Virus record (IMG/VR): IMGVR_UViG_3300046533_000294
Location: 1 to 64,000 of that record
DNA: 64,000 nt
Source of the DNA: a virus
Strand: one strand, 5' to 3'
Below, in pieces: positions 43,098 through 50,891 of the stretch. Position 1 is the first letter of the stretch. Every line of letters begins with the position of its first letter. The notes beneath the pieces are model-generated. The model did not search any database. It was given only the letters and a program-made list of their open reading frames with translations, and was not told the origin of the DNA. The position numbers were made by a program, and so were the translations under genes.

Positions 43098-43885
43098 CGC
43101 ATACCTCCGGCCAGCTCGATCTGCGAGCCGACGGCGTGGGCCCAGTTCTCATTCTCGTCCGTGACCAGGCTCTCGACCACCGCTGCGATCTCGTGCCTGG
43201 ATAGAAAGCCCATCGGTGGCTCTGCGCTCGCCCAGTAGGCGTAGGCGTCTTCCATGCCGATGTCCCGGTAGCGCGCGATTCCCTCGACAGTGACCTTGGT
43301 CATCGGAGAATCGAGGACGTTGCCTGGGTGGACGATGAAGACGCGGTAACCCTTCGGCCCTAGCTCCCAAGCCATACAACGGGCGAAGTGCGCCAGCCCT
43401 GCCTTGGCGGCGCAGTATGGGGCAGAGGCGTTCAGTACCTTTGTGTATGCCATCGAGCCGATGTAGGCGATGTGCTTCACCCACGGCGTATGGAGCGTAG
43501 TCCGAACAAACTGCTGCGTCGCCACCATTGGGCAGAGGAGCGTATCGTGGAGGACTTCTACTTGATCGTCGAGCATGTAGTTCTCGAACCAGTCCAGGTG
43601 AGTAGTCGCGGCGCAGACAATCAACGTGTCGATCACTCCGGGATCGCCCTGCCCCGCTTCGGTGAGGAAGTCGATACACTGATCCGGAAACCAGCAGTTG
43701 TGGGCTTTCTTGTTGGTGCCAGCAACGCTGAGCCATTCCTCGCGAGCGAACAGACGCTCTGCGATCGCCTCGCCGATATTGCCAGGCGAGATTCCGATGA
43801 TCGCGCCGTGGCGGATCTCGGGATATGATACATCGTGCGCATTCAATTGTGCTTCTACATACTTGTCATGCAGCTGATGCTTCAT
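43094..43885 (-). CDS. Short-chain dehydrogenase/reductase
   Basis: A 263-residue SDR. The nucleotide-binding turn is GAIIGISPGNIGEAIAERL; the second strand block contains LIVCAATTH; the catalytic Ser is in IAYIGSMAY and the Tyr-x3-Lys pair is in APYCAAKAGLAHF. WELGPKGYRVFIVHPGNV follows as in the family. It reduces or oxidises an unknown substrate with NAD(P). Phages rarely carry SDRs; it lies in an uninterrupted overlapping set with the phosphatase and flavoprotein. Confidence 0.85.
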   Translation of the reverse strand: MKHQLHDKYVEAQLNAHDVSYPEIRHGAIIGISPGNIGEAIAERLFAREEWLSVAGTNKKAHNCWFPDQCIDFLTEAGQGDPGVIDTLIVCAATTHLDWFENYMLDDQVEVLHDTLLCPMVATQQFVRTTLHTPWVKHIAYIGSMAYTKVLNASAPYCAAKAGLAHFARCMAWELGPKGYRVFIVHPGNVLDSPMTKVTVEGIARYRDIGMEDAYAYWASAEPPMGFLSRHEIAAVVESLVTDENENWAHAVGSQIELAGGMR

Positions 43886-44528
43886 GGTGCTCCTTCCACG
43901 TCGCGAATCTATCCTTGAGATGCCTCATCGCCCCTCCTGAGTCTCCTCGATTGGGTCGTGACCTGGCCCGGTTCCAGACGGATCGGAACAGGAACGGAAC
44001 GCTCGGGCCGAACAATTCCTCGGCTCGGTCGTACATCTCGACAAGATCGTCGAAGATGGCGATGACTCGATCGGGTTCGATTCGCTCTGCGAGGTCATCA
44101 TATTTGTCCTCGGAGTAGATGAGCCCCTCATACGGTACTCGGTTCCGTCTGAGCCACTCACGCGTGTCTGGATCTATCCCGTCGAGTCGTTGGTACGGGC
44201 GCGTAGTTGTCACCCAGACTTCGCACCCTAGCCGCTCGGATGTCTGCGCTACTCTTACCATGTCTTTGAATGGAGACATAGATCGCTTCTGCGCTCCCTG
44301 GCGGTAGGCCAGCTTAATGTCCTGCCATGTTCGATAGTCGCACTCGAAGACGCGGCAGAACCATGAGTTGAACGTCTCGTGTCCGGCGTAGCGCCAGTCC
44401 TCGATGCCCATCGTGCCCAGATATTCGGCAGCGAAGTAGAGCAGGTGACTATGATAGTCCCCCATCGTCCCATCGATGTCGAACGCGACAACTGGCTTGA
44501 TCACTTCAGAGCATTGAGTGCACAGCAT
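43866..44528 (-). CDS. HAD-superfamily phosphatase
   Basis: A 220-residue protein. Motif I is VVAFDIDGTMGD with the nucleophile and acid Asp, motif II lies in VWVTTTRPYQR, and motif IV in VIAIFDDLVEMYDRA. The cap between them (YLGTMGIEDWRYAGHETFNS) is helical. It resembles 5'-nucleotidase or polynucleotide 3'-phosphatase-like phage HADs. The start is ATG 44528 behind GGAGACG, inside the flavoprotein gene's 3' end; GTG 44504 just after that gene's stop is an alternative. Confidence 0.8.
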   Translation of the reverse strand: MLCTQCSEVIKPVVAFDIDGTMGDYHSHLLYFAAEYLGTMGIEDWRYAGHETFNSWFCRVFECDYRTWQDIKLAYRQGAQKRSMSPFKDMVRVAQTSERLGCEVWVTTTRPYQRLDGIDPDTREWLRRNRVPYEGLIYSEDKYDDLAERIEPDRVIAIFDDLVEMYDRAEELFGPSVPFLFRSVWNRARSRPNRGDSGGAMRHLKDRFATWKEHHEASAA

Positions 44529-45264
44529 CGAACGTCTCCTGGAAAACATGGTGGGTGAGAACTCCCTTACGCCACGCACCGAACCTGCCAGCCCAGAGAA
44601 CGGTGGGCCAGCAGTCGCAGTCGTTCCCTGTTGGCTTACGTCCCGGACGAAGCCCGTTAAATGGAGGCTCAGTCGCGTACTCGTAGCTGAGCATGTCGTC
44701 GATTCGACTGTAGCGATACCAAGGATGTTTCGGATCGCCGGAGTAGACCATGGTGGTGGCTTCGCTGTCGTTGCCCGGCTGGTACATCCTGACCCAGATG
44801 TTCTGCCGGTTGAACGAGTGCAGATCAGTCTGGAGGCAGAACGCGGGCTTGGGAGCGGTGCAAACGGTCAAGTCGAACGCGCGAGACAGGTCGAGCAAAC
44901 CTTGCCTGTCAATGGATTCCTTGACAATCCGATCGTGGTAGATCTCCCAAGCCCGGTCGTACGCCTTGCGCAGCGACCACATTCCGAAAGTGCCCTCCTC
45001 GAAATGATCCCAGCTCACGGGATGATCATCGCTACCGTACACCTTGCGAGCGTAGCCCTCTTTGGTACCGAACTTCTTGATCAGGATCGTGCTCTCGGGT
45101 CGCTCTCGCGTCAGCCCGGGGATGTTGGTATGGAGATACATCGCGCCGGTCAACATTGACTTGCGCTTCTTATCCGTGAAGATCCTGACCTCCGCCCGCA
45201 GCTGGCTAGCAGCGTGCGCTGCAAGTAACCCGGACGGCCCACACCCTACGATGGCGACCTTCAT
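44506..45264 (-). CDS. FAD/NAD(P)-binding oxidoreductase
   Basis: A 252-residue protein opening with MKVAIVGCGPSGLLAAHAAS, the Rossmann GxGxxG motif of flavoprotein monooxygenases and reductases. It continues with RIFTDKKRKSMLTG and, near the end, PTVLWAGRFGAWRKGVLTHH, a second FAD-contact block. It is shorter than most members (usually 350-450), so it lacks a full substrate domain. Its substrate is unknown. It heads the unusual enzyme set 45264-42292. Confidence 0.7.
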   Translation of the reverse strand: MKVAIVGCGPSGLLAAHAASQLRAEVRIFTDKKRKSMLTGAMYLHTNIPGLTRERPESTILIKKFGTKEGYARKVYGSDDHPVSWDHFEEGTFGMWSLRKAYDRAWEIYHDRIVKESIDRQGLLDLSRAFDLTVCTAPKPAFCLQTDLHSFNRQNIWVRMYQPGNDSEATTMVYSGDPKHPWYRYSRIDDMLSYEYATEPPFNGLRPGRKPTGNDCDCWPTVLWAGRFGAWRKGVLTHHVFQETFDAVHSML

Positions 45265-45581
45265 TCGCTCTCCCCCTCGCCAGGATGCAACAGCTTCTGC
45301 TGCTCCTCCGGGGGCGACTCGAACTGCTCAGGGCGCTGGCTCGCGTCTAGCTCCTCGATCTCCATGTTCTCACCGGAGATGCGCAGGCTCGTGCCGTCCG
45401 TGAATCGGATCAGGATGGCGCGACGCTGCCAGCCTACGTTGTCGAATACCTGGCAGGACTGGATTGCCTTGCCTGGCCCGACGAACTTGAACGACGCCTC
45501 AATCTGTTCGAAGATCTGGTTGGCCATTGCTTCCTCTTGATCCGTCTCGTGAATAATCCTGCCAGTTCCTTTCTTTGTCAT
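45261..45581 (-). CDS. Hypothetical protein
   Basis: A 106-residue protein. Start at 45581 is supported by GGGAGCTGGT and by the ATGA overlap with the previous gene; ATG 45527 behind AGAGGAAGCA is possible. The core (ILIRFTDGTSLRISGENMEI) is a beta hairpin, and the tail is Gln/Glu-rich. Unrecognised. Confidence 0.55.
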   Translation of the reverse strand: MTKKGTGRIIHETDQEEAMANQIFEQIEASFKFVGPGKAIQSCQVFDNVGWQRRAILIRFTDGTSLRISGENMEIEELDASQRPEQFESPPEEQQKLLHPGEGESE

Positions 45582-45850
45582 ACCAGCTCCCTTGCTTGAT
45601 GTCTCCCCGCGATAAGTCCGACCAGGAAGAAGTGCATGAACAGCGTGTTGATTGCGGGCTCGATCTTCGGATCCATCGTCTTCCAGGCTGGGTACTCCCG
45701 CTTGACGTGACCCACCCGACGCTGGAGCAGATTGTCGAACGCCTCGCGCTCGACTTCCAGAGTCGCGAGCTGTCGCCCGTAGTCCGGCGCACCGGCGTAC
45801 GCCACCTGGAGCACCGTCTCTGCTCGCGCTAGGGATTCCGCGTTGATCAT
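45578..45850 (-). CDS. Hypothetical helical protein
   Basis: A 90-residue helical protein (MINAESLARAETVLQVAYAG). ATG overlaps the primase-helicase stop by four bases, with AGAGG upstream. Unknown function; the tight coupling suggests a helper of replication. Confidence 0.55.
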   Translation of the reverse strand: MINAESLARAETVLQVAYAGAPDYGRQLATLEVEREAFDNLLQRRVGHVKREYPAWKTMDPKIEPAINTLFMHFFLVGLIAGRHQARELV

Positions 45851-48618
45851 TTGACCTCTCTTAGAATCACGTGCATTGTCGGCTCCACCCGGATGTCGCC
45901 GCCGTCCTTGCGCACCATCCGCGCGCCCCACAGTTTGTTTATCTTCGCGTTGGCCTCCGATCGTTCGATGTTCAGTATCTCCTCCAGATCCTGCCTCCTG
46001 AAAGTAGAGTTGGAACGGAGGAACTTGGCTAGGTCGCGGTTCTCTAGCAGGTACTTGCGCATCATCGTACGGTTGTTCTCTGCCTCGCGCCGATCCTCGA
46101 AGATCTCATCAGAGCGGTCGCGGTAGCCGAACGTCGGCATCGCATAGAGATGATGGAGGAATGCCACGGCGTCGTGGACGTGCTCCGGCTTAACAATTAC
46201 CTTTTCGCAGGCGTCGTCCGTGCTGAACGTCCTAGCTGCGAGCGCGGTAGAGATGCGAGCAATCTTCTCGCGGATGTCGGCTGCTTGTACGAGGGGAGGA
46301 TCTTCGATGTAAGCCTTGCCCACGATCGTCGCTGCTGCCATTGCTGCTTTCTCGGCAGGTGAAGTCCAGACAATTTGATCGGGCCTCCTCGTCCAGCACC
46401 ATAGCAGTAGCTTGTGGCATAGACTAGCCGTGAATCGGTTCTCACTTGGCTCGAACCGAACGTTGTACTGCTCGACCGGAACGTCGTGCATCGTCACGGC
46501 CATCGCCATGTCGAAGCGGGCTATGTCTTCCATCGCGCCGATCAGCGGGCGTAGCGCGTCTACCCCGTACGTGAACTGGCCCATGTTTCCTCCATTGCGG
46601 GGGTTCGCTAACCAAATCATGCGCGTCCGGGCGTGCGTCGCCTCCTGCTGGATCTTGGAGATGCGCACTACTCCGTCGTGGCGCAGGTCGGACATGTGGC
46701 CGATGTCCTCGTACGAGAGCGCGGAGATCTCATCGATCACAACCGCTCGACGGTCGTTGAGCGGAATGACACCCCATGTGACAACCCATTCCTTTCCGCC
46801 AAGCTGCTGCAGACCGCCAACAAGTCCTGCATAAGACGCAGATTCTCCACCGACGATCTCACCTGCACCATAGTGACGGAGGAGCTGCCTTGCCGCTTCG
46901 GATTTACCAGTTCGAGTGTCACCGTATACACAACATTGGAGCCATCCGCGTCGGATGAGTTTGCCGTTAAACTTGAACGAAAGAACAGAATGTAGCGTGA
47001 GATCAAAGATAGCATGCATCTCCCAGCGTCCGGTAATGCGGGTCACGTGCTCACCCATCGCCTCCGCGATCTGTCTCAGCTTCTTGACGGGCCGGGATTT
47101 GGTGGTTGTTTGGAATCGACGTAGTTCGCGAGCTGATGTCCTATCCAGCTCAAAATTGTCCAGAGAGGTTGATACGGGAGCGAGTTCCCAAGAGAGAAAC
47201 TCGTTTCGTTGATCTCTTGGGTTCGGGTGAAGCGCCCCAAGCGCAACGACAGTGTTATTGGGAAGTGTATCGTGTCGGCCAGTACTAATGATGCGTAGAG
47301 TTTTGTACGATCCTGCTTCCTGACTGTCAGAGTGATCGAGGGACGGGCGGGCATATAGAACCTCCACTGATTGGTATTCCTTCGGTTCGATGATGAGCTT
47401 CCCGCACTTGACCGCCCCGTATTCCTTCCTGATCGAATCGAATAGCTGCTGCTGGTTCGCATCAATCAGGGCCAGTATCGTCGGACTGTCGCCGCCTATC
47501 GTGACTTCGGCCGCGCCAGTGGCCTTCATGGGGCAGAATTGGCACTTGACTCCAGCGTCACGCGTACACGTTAGCTGGGCAGTGCGTGGCACGGTGTAAC
47601 CCGGCTCCTTCTTCCCCTTGATCGTCACAATTAGGTTGACAGGCTTCGCGATGTTCTTCGCGTCACTACTGTCCAGCACCGAGATAGTCTCTGGCCCTGA
47701 TTCATGCGACTCCTTTGCTCGCCAGGGCTGGGCGTCCCTGAGCAGCTGCTCGAAGTCCTCACGATCGTGCTCCATCCAGAAGTCAGACAGATCCTTGCCG
47801 TGTTTCTCAGTCAGCTCGTACGGTAGAACAACAACACGGACGTCACAAACGCGAGAGAGAGCACGAGCCACGACCCGGTTAGCATCCACGCCAGTATCAT
47901 CGCGGTCATGGCAGAGGTAGACCAACTTGTTCCTGAAAGCCTCACTCCACTCTTGCTTCCAGATCTTGGCCGATCCGGTCTTGGTGATAGCTGGATAGCC
48001 AGCTTGGATCGTCGCGAGCGCATCCCATTCTCCTTCGCAGACTACGAGTGTGTCATGAACGAGCTGGTCGGCTGGATAGAGACGTGGCGTGTTGTGCCCA
48101 CTCATGCCCCAGATCTTCGTGTCGCCTTTCGGACGCGGCGTGTATTGACGGATGTTCCATAGCTCTCCGTCCGGCCCGTAGACAGGGATCGTGTATACGT
48201 GCTTGTCTTTGTCCCACCCGATCCTGAACCGCTTGAGCGTGTCGGATGTGAGCCCGCGACGCCCTACGATCTCGTCCAGCGCAGTTTCCTCATCCATCAG
48301 GTTCTGTGCCCAGGCATCAGCCATGGCAGGCGACAACGCCTCCTTTGCGCGGCGCGGTCGCCCACCATTCCTGCGACTGCGGACTGCGGCTTGACTGTTC
48401 GGCGCGATCCATCGAGGCTTCTGCTTGATGAGATCCGTCACCGTACAGCCGCCGCAGCCCGCTTGGCAGAAGAATTGAGCAGAGTACACGTTGATGGAGG
48501 CAGAGCGAACCGTGTCCTCATGCAGAGGGCACAGTAAGTACCACTCGCCATCTTCGCGTGGCGCATCCGTGACGAAGTAGTCGCGGAGTTGCCTTATCTG
48601 CCCGTTCTTAATCGGCAT
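45847..48618 (-). CDS. DnaG-type primase fused to an MCM-like AAA+ helicase
   Basis: A 923-residue replication protein. Residues 1-60 hold a CHC2 zinc finger (C30, H33, C51, C55). A TOPRIM domain follows with E195 in VVCEGEWDAL and the DxD at 238-240 in CHDRDDTG. About 305-530 is an OB-like region with four Cys (351, 359, 362, 405), like the MCM N-terminal zinc domain. About 550-720 is an AAA+ core of MCM style: Walker A GDTRTGKS (566-573), GGESASYAGLVGG, Walker B VVIDE (626-630), sensor-1 WLANPRNG, and arginine-bearing DIARFDMAMAV. This gives primer synthesis and unwinding in one chain. Primase-helicase fusions with RecA-like helicase are common in phages; an MCM-like module in a tailed bacterial phage is not. 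Confidence 0.85.
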   Translation of the reverse strand: MPIKNGQIRQLRDYFVTDAPREDGEWYLLCPLHEDTVRSASINVYSAQFFCQAGCGGCTVTDLIKQKPRWIAPNSQAAVRSRRNGGRPRRAKEALSPAMADAWAQNLMDEETALDEIVGRRGLTSDTLKRFRIGWDKDKHVYTIPVYGPDGELWNIRQYTPRPKGDTKIWGMSGHNTPRLYPADQLVHDTLVVCEGEWDALATIQAGYPAITKTGSAKIWKQEWSEAFRNKLVYLCHDRDDTGVDANRVVARALSRVCDVRVVVLPYELTEKHGKDLSDFWMEHDREDFEQLLRDAQPWRAKESHESGPETISVLDSSDAKNIAKPVNLIVTIKGKKEPGYTVPRTAQLTCTRDAGVKCQFCPMKATGAAEVTIGGDSPTILALIDANQQQLFDSIRKEYGAVKCGKLIIEPKEYQSVEVLYARPSLDHSDSQEAGSYKTLRIISTGRHDTLPNNTVVALGALHPNPRDQRNEFLSWELAPVSTSLDNFELDRTSARELRRFQTTTKSRPVKKLRQIAEAMGEHVTRITGRWEMHAIFDLTLHSVLSFKFNGKLIRRGWLQCCVYGDTRTGKSEAARQLLRHYGAGEIVGGESASYAGLVGGLQQLGGKEWVVTWGVIPLNDRRAVVIDEISALSYEDIGHMSDLRHDGVVRISKIQQEATHARTRMIWLANPRNGGNMGQFTYGVDALRPLIGAMEDIARFDMAMAVTMHDVPVEQYNVRFEPSENRFTASLCHKLLLWCWTRRPDQIVWTSPAEKAAMAAATIVGKAYIEDPPLVQAADIREKIARISTALAARTFSTDDACEKVIVKPEHVHDAVAFLHHLYAMPTFGYRDRSDEIFEDRREAENNRTMMRKYLLENRDLAKFLRSNSTFRRQDLEEILNIERSEANAKINKLWGARMVRKDGGDIRVEPTMHVILREVK

Positions 48619-48622
48619 GTTG

Positions 48623-49417
48623 CTAGAAAGGCTCCTCGTTGTCGTCGGCGCGGAGCGCGGCGATGAGGTTTGCCTTCGTGGACTTTGCTCCCTTCTTGAG
48701 CGAGAGATCTCGCTTGTTGAACTCCTCTTTCAGGTCACCGAGCGACCAGTCATCGTAGTCGTCGCCCTCGGCATCCACGATCGCAGCACGGATGTCGTCG
48801 TCCGACATTTTGGTGGTGACCTTGACCTCTAGCTCGTTGTCCTTGATGTACTTCTTGAGTTCAGAGCGATCGAGTTCAGCGAGAGGGTCATCTGCTTCTT
48901 CCTCTTCTGGCTCCTCGTCCTCCTCCTCTTCTGCTTCTTCGTCTTCTTCAACCTCCTCCTCCTCGTCAACCTCGTCCTCGTCTTCTGCTTCCTCCTCTTC
49001 ATCGGCTTCATCGGCGTCGGCGTCCTCGCCCTCTTCAACCTCCTTGGCGGCGAGCCAAGTCTTCAGACGAGCCTTGTACGCGCCGTCGTACTCGTCCTTC
49101 GTGACCTGTACACGGCACTCCTTGCCGATGAGCTTCTTGGGATCGAGCGAGCCCTTCGCGGGCATCCCGAGCGCGTCCGTGAACTCACGCAGCTTCCATG
49201 CCGTTGCGTCGTACAGACCGATGTATGAGTGGAGCGGAGCAAACTTGTCACCGACCGAGACGGTGATATGGAAGTCACCCTTGCCTTCGATCTTGGTGCC
49301 GTCGGACTTCTCTGTCCGATGCTCGGCAGTCATGATCTTGGCCTTGTAGATTTTCGGCGGTGCTTGTTCGCCGGCACCCGACTCGACATCGCTCACGTCA
49401 TATCTAATCGCTGGCAA
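48623..49417 (-). CDS. Probable single-stranded DNA-binding protein with acidic linker and two HeH/SAP-like repeats
   Basis: A 264-residue protein starting at TTG 49417, where AGGAGG lies seven bases upstream; the start overlaps the upstream ATPase gene by 14 bases. Residues about 20-125 are beta-rich (DFHITVSVGDKFAPLHSYIG) and resemble OB-type ssDNA-binding proteins. About 126-185 are nearly all Glu/Asp. The end holds two 35-residue helix-loop-helix repeats (LDRSELKKYIKDNELEVKV, WSLGDLKEEFNKRDLSLKK), often found at ends of phage DNA-binding proteins. Located between a Sak4-like ATPase and the primase-helicase, it likely coats ssDNA. Confidence 0.6.
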   Translation of the reverse strand: MPAIRYDVSDVESGAGEQAPPKIYKAKIMTAEHRTEKSDGTKIEGKGDFHITVSVGDKFAPLHSYIGLYDATAWKLREFTDALGMPAKGSLDPKKLIGKECRVQVTKDEYDGAYKARLKTWLAAKEVEEGEDADADEADEEEEAEDEDEVDEEEEVEEDEEAEEEEDEEPEEEEADDPLAELDRSELKKYIKDNELEVKVTTKMSDDDIRAAIVDAEGDDYDDWSLGDLKEEFNKRDLSLKKGAKSTKANLIAALRADDNEEPF

Positions 49418-50204
49418 CTCTATTCCTCCTGCGTCTGGTAGTGGTGGGCGCGATTCCACGCGCCTGCTTGATTGCTGCTTCTAGCTTCGGCACAGTCAGG
49501 TCGATCACCTGACCATTCGGAAATGCATGGAACTGATCCTTCCCGTAGAAGGATGTGTTGCCTTTGAATCGAGTCTTCGTATATTGTTCCCCCTTCCTCG
49601 TCTCGCTGTCGTGAACTGTCTGGTAGCCGACCATCTGCATGTAGCCCGAGATCCGCTGGGGCATACCTTTGCCCTGGATCCACGGCATCATGCGTTCGAT
49701 GTATTGCGGCCCCATTTCTTCGTCTGGTTCACCTTCCTGGACTTCCATCCAGAACTGGTGGGCTGTGATGCCAAGATGGAACAGATCGCAACCCATCATG
49801 AATCTGACCCACTCCGCGATCCGTCCCATGTTGACGCCGTAGTCGCCCTTGTCCCACCAAGCGTTAGCGCGGTTAGGGTTGCGTCGCTTGGCTACGTCAA
49901 AGATGTCATCAAGGCCGACATCCTGCCAACACGAGATCGAGTCGAGCCAGATCCACTCGTATGAATTGCCCTCGTGTCTGGCCCACGCTAGGACTTCATT
50001 CATCCCAGACCAATCCTTAACCAACCAATGGTCAGCACCGCAGTTCTTGATCGCGTCTAGGTGCTCGACGTAGGGGTGAACGATGAGCGTGTTCGATCCA
50101 CCGCTCCCAGCCAGCGTCGTCTTGCGCGATCCAGGATCACCATAGACCAGTATGCGATAGTGCTTGCTGGGCTTGATTGATTGGATGTCAGCTGGCTTAG
50201 CCAT
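49404..50204 (-). CDS. Sak4-like RecA-fold ATPase
   Basis: A 266-residue protein of the phage AAA_24/Sak4 group, single-domain RecA relatives that promote strand annealing with ssDNA-binding protein. Walker A is GDPGSRKTT at 22-30, with Arg where Gly usually precedes the Lys. Walker B is the YEWIWLDSISC strand. The tail is basic (TTTRRRRNRVASD). It is coupled to the ssDNA-binding gene downstream, which supports recombination function. Ribosome site GAGGAGGTGAG. Confidence 0.75.
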   Translation of the reverse strand: MAKPADIQSIKPSKHYRILVYGDPGSRKTTLAGSGGSNTLIVHPYVEHLDAIKNCGADHWLVKDWSGMNEVLAWARHEGNSYEWIWLDSISCWQDVGLDDIFDVAKRRNPNRANAWWDKGDYGVNMGRIAEWVRFMMGCDLFHLGITAHQFWMEVQEGEPDEEMGPQYIERMMPWIQGKGMPQRISGYMQMVGYQTVHDSETRKGEQYTKTRFKGNTSFYGKDQFHAFPNGQVIDLTVPKLEAAIKQARGIAPTTTRRRRNRVASD

Positions 50205-50352
50205 CTCTCACCTCCTCTCCTAGCTGCTCGTAGACTTCTTCAGCAGTCACCGACCTGTTGCAGATCGGACAGTAGTAGATCATCAATGACTGGTTTAGCC
50301 GCGCCGGTCGGCGGCAATCCATACATACGACTGGATGATTTTGAAATGTCAT
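50197..50352 (-). CDS. 51-residue zinc-ribbon protein
   Basis: A very short protein beginning MTFQNHPVVCMDCRRPAR and continuing MIYYCPICNRSV, so it has two CxxC knuckles of a zinc ribbon. It overlaps the next gene's start by eight bases, and its end encodes that gene's ribosome site. Function unknown; zinc ribbons of this size often bind RNA, polymerase or other proteins. Confidence 0.6.
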   Translation of the reverse strand: MTFQNHPVVCMDCRRPARLNQSLMIYYCPICNRSVTAEEVYEQLGEEVRDG

Positions 50353-50362
50353 ATCGCTGCAA

Positions 50363-50530
50363 CTAAAAATTGGATTTTTGCCCTATAGCAATTCGAGAAT
50401 ATTTCCTGCGCGTCTTCTTGACCGGCTTCGCGGCACAGTAGCGACATCGCTTCTCGCCCTTGATGACTAGCTCGGGCCTGCCCCAGGGACGCAGCTTCGC
50501 GCAGCTCGGGCAATCGACGTAGATCGTCAC
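50363..50530 (-). CDS. 55-residue zinc-ribbon protein
   Basis: A short basic protein with CPSCAK and CRYCAAK knuckles 20 residues apart and a Lys/Arg-rich end (KPVKKTRRKYSR). It starts at GTG, overlapping the previous TGA as GTGA, behind GGGGAGAAACC. Second zinc ribbon in a row; nucleic-acid binding is likely from charge. Unrecognised family. Confidence 0.6.
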   Translation of the reverse strand: MTIYVDCPSCAKLRPWGRPELVIKGEKRCRYCAAKPVKKTRRKYSRIAIGQKSNF

Positions 50531-50691
50531 GGTTTCTCCCCGTCCATCATCGCCCTGATGGAAGTTGGCTTCTCCTCGCCAGCCAGAGCAGCACGAGTTT
50601 CCTCGACGAACGCGGTAGCACGGAGGATGACTTCCAGCAGCCTGTCCCGTTCATCCTCCAACTCGGCGATGCGGCGGTCTTTTGCGCCCAT
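50527..50691 (-). CDS. Small coiled-coil protein
   Basis: A 54-residue protein (MGAKDRRIAELEDERDRLLE) predicted to be one long helix with heptads of Leu, Ile and Val. ATG overlaps the preceding stop (TGATG); GTG 50694 is an alternative. Function unknown. Confidence 0.5.
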   Translation of the reverse strand: MGAKDRRIAELEDERDRLLEVILRATAFVEETRAALAGEEKPTSIRAMMDGEKP

Positions 50692-50891
50692 CACGATGCC
50701 TGCTGGACTAGCTCGTAGCCGCCGACGCAGAGAACAAATACGAGCGAGAGTAAACCGATCACTATCAGCGCGATCCCTGCCCACTCTGCCGCGTACAGGA
50801 TCAGCGAGCCGGGCCGGTCGCGCATATCGTCGAGCAGGCTCGCGCGCTTCTGGGTGGGAATGATCCCAGTCTTAGCCTCGCTGCTGCTCAC
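50691..50891 (-). CDS. Small membrane protein
   Basis: A 66-residue protein. Residues 1-28 are polar and 30-60 form one or two hydrophobic segments (LILYAAEWAGIALIVIGLLS, then LVFVLCVGG). ATG overlaps the nuclease stop by four bases. Role unknown; it might be membrane anchoring or superinfection exclusion. Confidence 0.55.
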   Translation of the reverse strand: MSSSEAKTGIIPTQKRASLLDDMRDRPGSLILYAAEWAGIALIVIGLLSLVFVLCVGGYELVQQAS

